The notes beneath the pieces are model-generated. The model was not told the origin of the DNA. It did not search any database and saw only the letters and a program-made list of their open reading frames with translations. From the NCBI GenBank assembly GCA_947495135.1, contig CANLXN010000003.1, positions 310,001 to 374,000 on the forward strand: a stretch of 64,000 bases of DNA, read 5' to 3'. Position 1 is the stretch's first letter. Each line of letters starts with the position of its first letter. Made by a program: the position numbers and the translations under genes. Shown one piece after another: positions 8,970-17,606 of the stretch. The stretch is from an uncultured Flavobacteriaceae bacterium. Its GTDB lineage: Bacteria > Bacteroidota > Bacteroidia > Flavobacteriales > Flavobacteriaceae.

Positions 8970-9001
8970 AAAAAAACCGCCCTTGTTTCCAAGAGCGGTT
9001 C
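8970..9001 (-). terminator. terminator of the second TonB receptor gene
   Basis: ACCGCCCTTG / CAAGAGCGGT forms a hairpin with a tight loop, 19 bp past the stop codon. On the minus strand it is followed by a T run (A run at 8970-8976 on the + strand). Confidence 0.8.
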
Positions 9002-9020
9002 TTAAATAAATTATGATGGC

Positions 9021-11660
9021 TTAGAAGTTGTAACGAATACTCCCGTTATAAGTAGTTCCTGTACCTAAGCTTTGACCAAAGTTGTTTTGACGGCTAATAT
9101 ACTCTTCGTCAAATACGTTGTTCACATTTGCTCTGAAAGTAAGTTTACTTTCTCCGAAAACAAATTTATAAGTAAGACCTGCATCTCCTAGTGTAAACGC
9201 TGGCAAACGCTCTGCTTCGAAACGTTCTCCGCTCTGGGCAGAAGCAATTACTTCGTCTGCATCCACTTGTGCGTATAGATCTGTATAAACATTAAAGTCC
9301 ATATCAATACTCAATCCTTTAGTGATCTTTACATCCAGACCGGCTCCAAAAGAAGTTTGTGGTGCCCGTCCTACATTTACTCCAGATAAATCTAGATTGT
9401 CATCATCTAAGTTGATAAACTCTAATGTTTCTTGATCCTGACGTGTAAATGGTGTTTCACCGTCAAACTTCCAGTTTCCTAATGAACCATATCCTCTTAA
9501 TCTGTAGGCTCTTGAATCTGGACGGAATTCGAAATCGAATTCTAATCCTTGGTGAATTTGAGTTACATCTGTAAAACGATCTGTAAAGAACACCTCTACA
9601 TCATCTTCACCAACGAAACTACCTCCTGAAGAAATAAACCTGTTACCCCATTCTGTTCTGTAAACATCCACATTTACACGTAGATTTCTGTTTTCAAATC
9701 GGTAACCTGCTTCAAATCCTAAAATCTCTTCGTTCTCCACTTCTGGGTTTACGATCGCGTTTGAGTTTCTGATATCAGCAAAGATATTATCTAAGAAAGG
9801 CTGGCGAGAATAGTATCCTGCATTACCAAAGAAAGTGTGGTTATCGTTAATAGAATATGATAAACCTCCCTTTACATTGTATCCTGTTCTGCTAATTTTC
9901 TCCGACTTTCCTAAACCGTCAACTCCATCAATCTCACTTCCTGTAAAACGACCTGTTCTTTGGAATGATTGGGTAGAAAGTGCTGCTTGAACGAATGCTG
10001 AGAAAGAATCAACAGCATATTCTGCTTGACCAAATCCACCAACGTAGTTAATGTTCTCAGAATAGTCAAATTGAGTTCTATTCTCTTCGTCAGCAAAGTT
10101 AAAAAGCGCTGCCCATGGATCTGCTTCGAATTCCTCTGTAAATACATAATCGTCTGGACGATCTGTTCTAAAGTTATCGTTGAATGCAGTTAATCCTAAT
10201 AGATCATTTACTTGTCTAAAGTGATCTCCTTTATATAATCTTCCATCAACTCCAACGCTTAAGTCCCAGTTGTCGTTCATATCAAAACTCAAGTTTGAAA
10301 GAACTCCGTACCAGTTGTGGTTATTAACAGATGATCTTCTAATGTAAGAATCGCTAAAGTTTCCAACTCCGTTGTCTGCTGTTGCGATATTGTTCTCTCT
10401 AATAGTTTCGAAGTCGATTTCTTCTGTTACGTTGTCCAATGGTCCATCGTAGTCTGATAAACGAACTCTACCTCGACCTAAACCACCAGTTCCACCACCA
10501 CGTCCCCAAGAGGCGTAAGCAACAGTTGATAATTCAGTTTTCTCATTAATTTCGAAATCCCAGTTTAAGTTGGCAACTGGTTTATGGTAGTAGTTTCTTC
10601 TTTCTGTGAAACGCTCACCGTCCAAAAATCCTGAATTCGGATTGTATTTACGTCCAAGTGCTTCATAAGTCTCAGGACTTTGTCCAAAGTTTTGATCGTG
10701 AAATTGAGGTGCTCCAGTAACTAAGAAGTTAAAGGTATGCTTTTCGTTTGGCTTGTATCCAACAGAGAACATGTAGGTTTGTCCAGCTCCAGCTGTACCA
10801 ATTGCCCAGTCTCTATGACCTTGCCAGTAATCTAACAATGCAGAAAACGCCCAACCACTTTCGCTAATTCCAGTGTTGTAGTTTAATGTTCCTTTTACGT
10901 AGCTATCATTACCTCCTAAAAGTCTTACAAAACCACCTTCTTTCTTATCGGTTGTTTTAGAGATGATGTTTACAGTACCTCCTACAGACGAAATAGCCAA
11001 TCTAGAAGCTCCAAGTCCTCTTTGAACTTGTACAGCATTTGCTACATCACTCATTCCAGACCAGTTAGACCAGAACATACGTCCATCTTCTTGACTGTTA
11101 ATTGGCTGACCATTTAATAAGAAAGCTGTGTTAGTGTCATCAAATCCTCTTAAGAAAACTTGGCTATCACCAAATCCTCCTACTTGGTTTGCAACGTAAA
11201 CAGATGGAGTGTTTTTAAACGACTCTGTGAATTCTGCGTTACCAGCTACTTTCAGTGTAATTTCTTCAGCAGTAACAGTAGATACCGCTACAGGAGTTCT
11301 TCTACCTTCGGCAACTTGAATAATTCCGCTTCCAACGATAATTACTTCGTCTAAAGCGTTCGCATCTGCCTTAAGTGCAATTGTTCCAACATTTGCCGTA
11401 CCTCCAGATAGAGTGTATGCTATGTTTTGTGTTTCGTACCCTACGTAAGAAATCTCAAGCGTACCTGAGTTTGAACTTACTTCAAGGCTAAAGTTTCCGT
11501 CGAAATCGGCTGCAGTACCATTGCTGGTTCCCGATTCAACAATACTCGCTCCAAGCATTCCACCACCTAAATCGGTGTCGGTAATGTTACCTGAAACGGT
11601 TCCTTGTGAAAAAGCAGTAAGACCGCTTAATAACATTGCAAATAGTAATAGTTGTTTCAT
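9021..11660 (-). CDS. TonB-dependent receptor (no SusD-type partner)
   Basis: An 879-residue outer-membrane receptor: signal peptide ending at AFSQ; CarboxypepD_reg-like domain at ~20-100 (GTVSGNITDTDLGGGM, SYVGYETQNI); plug at ~105-235 with LRGFDDTNTAFLLNGQPIN and GGTVNIISK; then a barrel ending in a terminal aromatic strand (GSIRYNF). Receptors of this architecture without a SusD/DUF5689 partner often import iron complexes, vitamins or peptides, but nothing here fixes the ligand. It is a single-gene unit, bounded by a terminator and a 269-bp upstream region containing a -7 box. Confidence 0.9.
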   Translation of the reverse strand: MKQLLLFAMLLSGLTAFSQGTVSGNITDTDLGGGMLGASIVESGTSNGTAADFDGNFSLEVSSNSGTLEISYVGYETQNIAYTLSGGTANVGTIALKADANALDEVIIVGSGIIQVAEGRRTPVAVSTVTAEEITLKVAGNAEFTESFKNTPSVYVANQVGGFGDSQVFLRGFDDTNTAFLLNGQPINSQEDGRMFWSNWSGMSDVANAVQVQRGLGASRLAISSVGGTVNIISKTTDKKEGGFVRLLGGNDSYVKGTLNYNTGISESGWAFSALLDYWQGHRDWAIGTAGAGQTYMFSVGYKPNEKHTFNFLVTGAPQFHDQNFGQSPETYEALGRKYNPNSGFLDGERFTERRNYYHKPVANLNWDFEINEKTELSTVAYASWGRGGGTGGLGRGRVRLSDYDGPLDNVTEEIDFETIRENNIATADNGVGNFSDSYIRRSSVNNHNWYGVLSNLSFDMNDNWDLSVGVDGRLYKGDHFRQVNDLLGLTAFNDNFRTDRPDDYVFTEEFEADPWAALFNFADEENRTQFDYSENINYVGGFGQAEYAVDSFSAFVQAALSTQSFQRTGRFTGSEIDGVDGLGKSEKISRTGYNVKGGLSYSINDNHTFFGNAGYYSRQPFLDNIFADIRNSNAIVNPEVENEEILGFEAGYRFENRNLRVNVDVYRTEWGNRFISSGGSFVGEDDVEVFFTDRFTDVTQIHQGLEFDFEFRPDSRAYRLRGYGSLGNWKFDGETPFTRQDQETLEFINLDDDNLDLSGVNVGRAPQTSFGAGLDVKITKGLSIDMDFNVYTDLYAQVDADEVIASAQSGERFEAERLPAFTLGDAGLTYKFVFGESKLTFRANVNNVFDEEYISRQNNFGQSLGTGTTYNGSIRYNF

Positions 11661-11774
11661 AGTTTGTGTTTGTTGTTAAAAAAGTAAGTTAGAATAGACG
11701 ACTCAAAATTCTGTATGCCAAATAACAAAATCAGATTTATCTACTCCAACTAGGTTGTTTCATTTAATTGCGTG

Positions 11775-11782
11775 CAAAAGTA
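11775..11782 (-). promoter_or_regulatory. -7 promoter box for the second TonB receptor
   Basis: The minus strand reads TACTTTTG followed by CACGC, the same extended form as the first receptor's box at 6885-6892. It lies 115 bp before the ATG, giving a long 5' leader in which I see no clear structure. Confidence 0.45.
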
Positions 11783-11929
11783 TGGATAGTTAAAAGATAT
11801 TTACTCATGAAGGTGTTAAGAAATTGCAATCAATTAGATTTTCTCAAAAATACAAGAATTCGCGGCAAGTATTTGATAATAGGAGAGTTAGATAAGAACA
11901 ACTTTATTAACAATTAAAATGTAGGAAAA

Positions 11930-13165
11930 TTAATACGTGATGCAGTCTAATTGATCTTTCAATGGCAGCATAAATACGTCAAATTCTTCATGATAAGACT
12001 CATCAAGAGGTTTGGAAGCCGGCAAATCTTGTTTAAAAGGATCTACCTGTTTTCCATTTTTCCAAAAACGGTAGCAAACGTGAGGTCCGCCAGTATTGCC
12101 CGTCATACCCACATAACCAATTACTTCTCCTTGACGCACAAATTCGCCCACTTTCGATTTGCGAGATTTCATGTGTAAGTATTGAGTTTCGTAGGTACCA
12201 TTGTGTTTGATCTTCACATAGTTCCCGTTGCCGCCTCTACGCTCAGATTTGGTAACGATTCCATCGGCCGTTGCCAAAATAGGCGTCCCAACACGAGCAG
12301 CGAAATCTGTTCCCTTGTGCGGACGAAGCTTATAGCCGTAATAAGCAATCCGTCTTTTCAAATTATAGCGAGAAGAGATCCTACTAAACTTAACTGGTGA
12401 CTTCAGAAATGCCCTTCTCAAATTTTGTGCTTTTTCATCGTAAAAGTCGGCAACTGTATTTGTGGAATCATTTTCTGGAGCAAAGTTAAACGCATATAAA
12501 GCGCGACCGCGGTGTTCAAAATAGGCAGCCTTAATTTCATCTACACCAGCCGGTATAGTATCATTGATAAACTTTTCAGTATAAATCACCTTAAAATTAT
12601 CTCCAGCTTGTAAGTGGAAAAAGTTAACCGTCCACGCATAGATATTTGCCAACCGATCTGCCATATAGGGGCTCAAATTATTGTCTGCCATGGTTTCAGA
12701 CAGGGAGCTTGTGATTATTCCAGAGGCTTCTTTTTCAACAAAAGTCACTGGTTTTCTCTTATTAAATACCGCTACACTGTCTCTTAAATCCACTACTGCA
12801 TAGTCGACCTTATTTTTTTCATAGATAAATACTTGGGTGGTGTTGAGGCTATCTTTCGAATTTAGAAGTACATAGGGCTTACCTACATTCATTCGTCTTA
12901 CGTCAAAACTATCTTTAAAAGTAGTCGCAACTTCAAATATTTTTGCTTGAGAAACCCCGTTCTCGTTTAGGATTCCACCAAAGGTAGAACCTGAGCGTAC
13001 TGTGTCTCTAATTACATTAAATTCATTAAAGGTAAATCCATACTCTTCGACAATTACAGGTGCAACATCTTCAACCAGGTCTATTAGTTCTTCAGAATCC
13101 TCGTTCACTTCTTCGCAAGATGCGAAAAAGATGATAGCTAGGGATAGTAATAATACGTTTTTCAA
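11930..13165 (-). CDS. M23-family metallopeptidase lipoprotein
   Basis: A 411-residue protein with lipobox FASC (C17). Residues ~40-260 form a LysM/OapA-like and linker region seen in Gram-negative M23 endopeptidases of the MepM type. The LytM domain at ~265-380 has HKGTD (H283, D287) and YLH (H331). The last motif, usually HxH, reads PHVCYRF (H362, C364), so a cysteine stands where the third zinc ligand normally is. The family cuts peptidoglycan cross-bridges. It starts 15 bp after the tryptophan dioxygenase gene and is probably co-transcribed with it. Confidence 0.85.
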   Translation of the reverse strand: MKNVLLLSLAIIFFASCEEVNEDSEELIDLVEDVAPVIVEEYGFTFNEFNVIRDTVRSGSTFGGILNENGVSQAKIFEVATTFKDSFDVRRMNVGKPYVLLNSKDSLNTTQVFIYEKNKVDYAVVDLRDSVAVFNKRKPVTFVEKEASGIITSSLSETMADNNLSPYMADRLANIYAWTVNFFHLQAGDNFKVIYTEKFINDTIPAGVDEIKAAYFEHRGRALYAFNFAPENDSTNTVADFYDEKAQNLRRAFLKSPVKFSRISSRYNLKRRIAYYGYKLRPHKGTDFAARVGTPILATADGIVTKSERRGGNGNYVKIKHNGTYETQYLHMKSRKSKVGEFVRQGEVIGYVGMTGNTGGPHVCYRFWKNGKQVDPFKQDLPASKPLDESYHEEFDVFMLPLKDQLDCITY

Positions 13166-13180
13166 TATTCTAATTATTTA

Positions 13181-14113
13181 TTAGACGTCTTGGCCCCAAT
13201 CTTCAATTTCTTGTGGAGTCCATACATCGGGAAAGAAAATACGCTTTTGATATTTTGGGAGCATGTATTTTGCCCAATCACTTCCTCCTGTTGCTGCCTC
13301 GGGTTCTTTACCGTGATTGAGATATCTTACTGCGGTATTGTAATGTGCCATTACCCACTTCACATTCACCGTGTAATCGTAATGCCGCATCGCGTTTCTC
13401 AAATCTGAATTTTCCCGTACGTCTTTTGGTAAACTTTTAAACTTCGCGTACAAATTTATGGTATTATATTCTTCTGTGAAGATTATAAACTCATTTTTAT
13501 ACTGTTCTTCAAAAGCACTTAGCAAATAACTCTTTTTGTTGGTTTTAAAATTTTTCCCTGCCGCCTGCCAATACAGGTGCTCTAAGGCGTGTTCATAAGA
13601 AGTATTTCTATCAATAGTTTTTCTGAAACGGGCATCTATCAAATTAATTAGATCTGTAGAAGCAAATTCAATTTTTCGGTATTGCGCGCTTTGAAATCCA
13701 CTAGCGGGTGTAAGTGTGTTTCTGAATTTAAGGTATTGTTCAATCTCCATTCCTTCAGACATGATGTTGAAAGATGAGGTTAACATATCGAAGTAACGAC
13801 TAATACGCATTAACCTTTCAGAAAAAAACTGAACAGTTAGTTCTTCATGGTACGAAACCTGCTTAATTTCCCAAAGTATCATCTTAAACAACAACTCGTT
13901 AATTTGATGATAGATGATAAAAACCATCTCATCTGGCAAATTAGTGCGTTGTATTTGTAAACTAAGCAAGGCATCTGTTTGAATATAATCCCAATACGTA
14001 ATGGGCTCACTGTGGAGTAAGCCCTCTAAATGGGTGTTGAGGTCTTGATCTATGCCATCAAATTTTTGCTGTAGTTGTTCGAGTAATTTTTTGGTTTCTG
14101 GTTGTATTTCCAT
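13181..14113 (-). CDS. kynA: tryptophan 2,3-dioxygenase family protein
   Basis: A 310-residue heme protein family that opens the indole ring of tryptophan to N-formylkynurenine. Visible signatures are FIIYHQINELLFK (distal H69), LTPASGFQSAQYR (135-146), the proximal heme ligand region KWVMAHY (H257) and TGGSDW (275-280). It is a little longer than compact bacterial TDOs (~280 residues). It starts 3 bp after the DUF3108 gene and lies near the tyrosine-degradation genes hppD and hmgA. No kynureninase or formamidase gene is visible in the window, so the fate of the product is open. Confidence 0.85.
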   Translation of the reverse strand: MEIQPETKKLLEQLQQKFDGIDQDLNTHLEGLLHSEPITYWDYIQTDALLSLQIQRTNLPDEMVFIIYHQINELLFKMILWEIKQVSYHEELTVQFFSERLMRISRYFDMLTSSFNIMSEGMEIEQYLKFRNTLTPASGFQSAQYRKIEFASTDLINLIDARFRKTIDRNTSYEHALEHLYWQAAGKNFKTNKKSYLLSAFEEQYKNEFIIFTEEYNTINLYAKFKSLPKDVRENSDLRNAMRHYDYTVNVKWVMAHYNTAVRYLNHGKEPEAATGGSDWAKYMLPKYQKRIFFPDVWTPQEIEDWGQDV

Positions 14114-14116
14114 AGT

Positions 14117-14887
14117 CTAATCAACTTGTATCTTAAATGGATTCTTCAATCCTTTAAATTCGGCCAAAGAAGCTTTTAGCGATCCTATAGCCAAATCTGC
14201 TTTAATAAGCAGTGGCATTCTGTTGTCGTCATCGGTGACCCAGACGGTTAAGCTTTCTTTTTCTTTAAAAACTCTCCCCGATTGCACATATGGCCGAAAT
14301 TTTAAGGTAGCAATCTTTCCGAAATCGGTTTCCAGTGTTTCTCTACCTAAAAATTTTAATCGAAACTTATAGTTCTCTTTGTCGAAGAACATATTCATAT
14401 CGATGGTCTGTCCTTCTTTAATATTGGAGACGTCCAAACGATTGCGAAGATAGTAAAAGGCAGAAACCATATCCTGTACTTGGTCAGGAAAATCTACTTC
14501 CTCTGTTCTATTGTGTTTCTTATTTTGAACAATGGCTCGATGAGTGGCGTGATTAAAATCAATTTGAATATCTTTGGTATGGCCACCCTCATCGATTTTT
14601 CGAATAAAACGATATGGAATATCTTTTTTCTTATCTACGTAACTCTGGTAATCATCTTCTACCTTAAAAAACGCTCGCGAAAGTCCTGTAGTCTTTCCAT
14701 ATCCTTTAATATGGTATACTTCTGTTCCATTGAGCACTTCGTCGTTGACCTCAAGTGTAGCATATCCAGCCGTTACGAAGCCGTAGTGAACTCTAAACTT
14801 AAAATATTCTCCTCCTTCATATGCCTGCGTCTGCGCAAAAGTCACGGCAGAACTGCATAAAATAAGTACTATTATTAATCGTTTCAT
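14117..14887 (-). CDS. DUF3108 secreted protein
   Basis: The longest frame starts at 14935, but the extra 16 residues (MEQSLQTTPCNPKKGK) look like leader sequence and overlap a hairpin. The methionine at 14887 gives a proper signal peptide (MKRLIIVLILCSSAVTFAQ), so I use it. The mature ~235 residues fit DUF3108: YEGGEYFKFRVHYGFVTAGY near the start and DDDNRMPLLIKADLAIGSL near the end, an all-beta envelope domain related to lipoprotein-carrier-like folds. No enzymatic role is known. It overlaps nothing and is followed within 3 bp by the TDO gene. Confidence 0.8.
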   Translation of the reverse strand: MKRLIIVLILCSSAVTFAQTQAYEGGEYFKFRVHYGFVTAGYATLEVNDEVLNGTEVYHIKGYGKTTGLSRAFFKVEDDYQSYVDKKKDIPYRFIRKIDEGGHTKDIQIDFNHATHRAIVQNKKHNRTEEVDFPDQVQDMVSAFYYLRNRLDVSNIKEGQTIDMNMFFDKENYKFRLKFLGRETLETDFGKIATLKFRPYVQSGRVFKEKESLTVWVTDDDNRMPLLIKADLAIGSLKASLAEFKGLKNPFKIQVD

Positions 14888-14943
14888 TTTACCTTTTTTG
14901 GGGTTACAAGGTGTAGTTTGCAAGGACTGTTCCAAAAAGACAA

Positions 14944-14971
14944 AACTCCACCTTTTTTAGACGATGGAGTT
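14944..14971 (-). terminator. weak hairpin after hppD
   Basis: AACTCCA / TGGAGTT forms a 7-bp stem with a 14-base loop, 16 bp past the hppD stop. On the minus strand only a short T-rich tract (TTTTG) follows, so it may attenuate and not fully terminate. Confidence 0.4.
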
Positions 14972-14987
14972 ATTATTTCGTTACATG

Positions 14988-16151
14988 TTAAAGGGTTCCT
15001 CGTCTGGCTTGCTGTCTTTCAATTGCCTCAAACAAGGCTTTGAAATTTCCTACTCCAAAAGATTGTGCTCCCTTACGTTGTATAATCTCAATAAACATAG
15101 TAGGTCTGTCTAAAACATTATTTGTAAATAATTGCAACAGGTAACCTTCTTCATCTCTATCAATAAGAATCCCATGTTTTTTAAGCACTTCTACATCTTC
15201 ATCAATCTCACCAACACGTTCGGCAATATCATCGTAGTAGGTATCTGGGACGTATAAAAATTCTACACCACGATCTCTCATGGCAGAAACCGTCGCCACA
15301 ATATCGTCTGTTGCCAGTGCCAAGTGTTGCACTCCTGCACCGTTATAAAAATCTAAATACTCTTCAATCTGGGATTTCTTTTCCGCCTCTGCTGGCTCGT
15401 TGATTGGAAACTTAATTCTACCATTCCCATTGCTCATTACTTTACTCATCAAAGCGGTAAATTCTGTGGCAATATCGTCATCGGCAAAAGAAATAATTTG
15501 AGCAAATCCCATTACTTCTGCATAGAATTTACACCATTTATTCATTTCATTCCAACCAACATTTCCTACAATGTGATCGATAAATTTAAGCCCAACGGGC
15601 TCTGGGTTATAATGTGACTCCCATTTTTCAAATCCAGGAAGGAAAATTCCGTTATAATTTTTTCTTTCGATAAACATATGGACTGTTTCGCCATACGTAT
15701 AGATTCCAGATTTTATGATGTAACCATGTTCATCTTCTTCTCGGGTAGGTTCCAAATAAGGCTTGGCACCTCGCTTTGTGGTTTCTTCAAATGATTTGGT
15801 CGCGTCGTCCACCCAGAGAGCGATTACTTTAGCCGCATCGCCGTGCTCATCAATATGCCTGTTGATCTCACCGCCTTTGTTAAGCGGAGTGGTAAGCACC
15901 AAGCGTATTTTATCTTGTTTGAGAACGTACGAAACCCGATCTTTTAATCCAGTCTCCAACCCAGCATATGCTTCAGATTGAAATCCGAAGGCTGTTTTGT
16001 AATAAAAAGCTGCTTGTTTGGCGTTACCCACATAGAGTTCGACATAGTCTGTTCCCAATAGCGGAAGGAAATCCTCAGCATCACTAAAGAGTTTCTTTAA
16101 ACCATACTCTGTATTCTGTAAATCTTTTAAATTCTTTATTTCTTTTGCCAT
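14988..16151 (-). CDS. hppD: 4-hydroxyphenylpyruvate dioxygenase
   Basis: A 387-residue, two-domain vicinal-oxygen-chelate enzyme that converts 4-hydroxyphenylpyruvate to homogentisate with Fe(II) and O2. The iron ligands are visible in the C-terminal half: H in FIDHIVGNV, H in GVQHLAL, and E in TMFIEIIQRKG. The C-terminal gating helix GNFKALFEAIERQQ is also present. The length is typical. It sits 129 bp after homogentisate dioxygenase in the same direction, giving two consecutive steps of Tyr/Phe breakdown. Confidence 0.95.
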   Translation of the reverse strand: MAKEIKNLKDLQNTEYGLKKLFSDAEDFLPLLGTDYVELYVGNAKQAAFYYKTAFGFQSEAYAGLETGLKDRVSYVLKQDKIRLVLTTPLNKGGEINRHIDEHGDAAKVIALWVDDATKSFEETTKRGAKPYLEPTREEDEHGYIIKSGIYTYGETVHMFIERKNYNGIFLPGFEKWESHYNPEPVGLKFIDHIVGNVGWNEMNKWCKFYAEVMGFAQIISFADDDIATEFTALMSKVMSNGNGRIKFPINEPAEAEKKSQIEEYLDFYNGAGVQHLALATDDIVATVSAMRDRGVEFLYVPDTYYDDIAERVGEIDEDVEVLKKHGILIDRDEEGYLLQLFTNNVLDRPTMFIEIIQRKGAQSFGVGNFKALFEAIERQQARRGTL

Positions 16152-16280
16152 CGTTTTGTTTTTTAAATGCTATTCTTATTTTCTTCTGAAATAGGAATAA
16201 CCAATTACCACATGGCTCGAAGATGAGGGGTAATATCTATTCTGGGTTTGTGTGCTGTCATTTTTAATAAAATCACTTAA

Positions 16281-17444
16281 CTAGTTATCTTCTAACCAAC
16301 TTTGATGATAGGTTTCATCTGCAATTTTCATTGCGTCTTCTGTAACCATCAAGGGTTTGAATGTATCTACCATTACGGCTAACTCGTCTGTTTTTTTCTT
16401 GCCAATACTTCGCTCCGTAGCTCCTGGATGTGGTCCATGCGGAATTCCCGCAGGATGCAATGATATATGACCAGCGTCCACATCATTTCTACTCATAAAA
16501 TCTCCGTCTACATAATATAACACCTCATCGCTATCAATATTGCTGTGATTATATGGTGCTGGTATACTATCTGGGTGATAATCGTATAAGCGCGGGCAAA
16601 ACGAACAAACTACAAACGTATTTGTTTCAAATGTTTGATGAACGGGTGGTGGCTGATGAATTCGTCCAGTAATAGGCTCAAAATCGTGAATTGAAAAAGC
16701 ATACGGAAAATTATAGCCATCATATCCTACTACATCAAAGGGATGCGTAGCGTACACCATATCAAAAATTTCGTCGTTCTTTTTAATTTTAATTAGAAAC
16801 TCCCCCTTTTCGTCATAGGTTTCTAATTCCTGTGGCTTCCTAATATCTCGTTCGCAAAAAGGAGAATGTTCCAATAACTGTCCAAACCAATTTCGATAAC
16901 GTTTAGGTGTGTAAATAGGACTTCTCGACTCTACAATAAAGAGACGATTATCTTCATCGTCAAATTGCAATTTATAAATCATCCCTCTGGGGATTAACAA
17001 ATAATCACCGTATTTAAAGTCTAGGTTCCCCATATGGGTGCGTAATTTCCCCGTTCCTTTATGGATGAATAAGAGTTCATCGGCATCGGTATTCTTATAA
17101 AAATAATCTTCTTGCGAATGTTTTGGAGCAGATAAAATGATGTTGCAATCACTATTGGTAAGAACCACCTTTCTACTTTCTAAATAATCGTCTTCCGGAG
17201 GAACTTGAAATCCACGAAAGCGATAGGAGTGCATATTATTGGTCTTCGCAATCTTTGGAGCCACACTGTACTGTCTTTTAATTTCTTTAACCTGTGTGGG
17301 TCTATGTTCATGATATAAATTGCTATACATTCCATCGAAACCGATAGTCCCAAATAATTGTTCAGCATATAACGAGCCATCTGGCTTGCGAAATTGTGTA
17401 TGTCTTTTAGGAGGTATTTTTCCTAGAGAATGATAAAATGGCAT
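16281..17444 (-). CDS. hmgA: homogentisate 1,2-dioxygenase
   Basis: A 387-residue cupin-type ring-cleavage enzyme that converts homogentisate to maleylacetoacetate. Family signatures are FGTIGFDGMYSNLYH near the N-terminus, FEPITGRIHQPPPVHQTFE, the DSDEVLYYVDGDF acid-ligand region and SLHPAGIPHGPHPG with the iron-ligand histidine. It acts directly after HppD in the pathway and lies upstream of hppD in the same transcription direction. Maleylacetoacetate isomerase and fumarylacetoacetase genes are not visible in the window. Confidence 0.93.
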   Translation of the reverse strand: MPFYHSLGKIPPKRHTQFRKPDGSLYAEQLFGTIGFDGMYSNLYHEHRPTQVKEIKRQYSVAPKIAKTNNMHSYRFRGFQVPPEDDYLESRKVVLTNSDCNIILSAPKHSQEDYFYKNTDADELLFIHKGTGKLRTHMGNLDFKYGDYLLIPRGMIYKLQFDDEDNRLFIVESRSPIYTPKRYRNWFGQLLEHSPFCERDIRKPQELETYDEKGEFLIKIKKNDEIFDMVYATHPFDVVGYDGYNFPYAFSIHDFEPITGRIHQPPPVHQTFETNTFVVCSFCPRLYDYHPDSIPAPYNHSNIDSDEVLYYVDGDFMSRNDVDAGHISLHPAGIPHGPHPGATERSIGKKKTDELAVMVDTFKPLMVTEDAMKIADETYHQSWLEDN

Positions 17445-17606
17445 GGTAATAAATTTAGGTTAGTACTCGTTTTTCAGTAAAACAGAAGTGTACTATTCAG
17501 GGTTCCTTTTTACTAGGAACTTGAGAAGAAGTAATAAATATTTCCAAGTTTTAACTGCCATATTACAAATATCGTAAAAATTTGGCATGAAACCCTTAAG
17601 GAACCC

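Noticed and set aside
14480-14860. 126-codon ORF on the + strand
   Set aside because: It lies wholly antisense to the DUF3108 gene, which has a clear signal peptide and family motifs.
17500-17521. GTTCCT / AGGAAC hairpin upstream of hmgA
   Set aside because: Six-base stem without a T run on either strand and far from a stop codon; likely chance.
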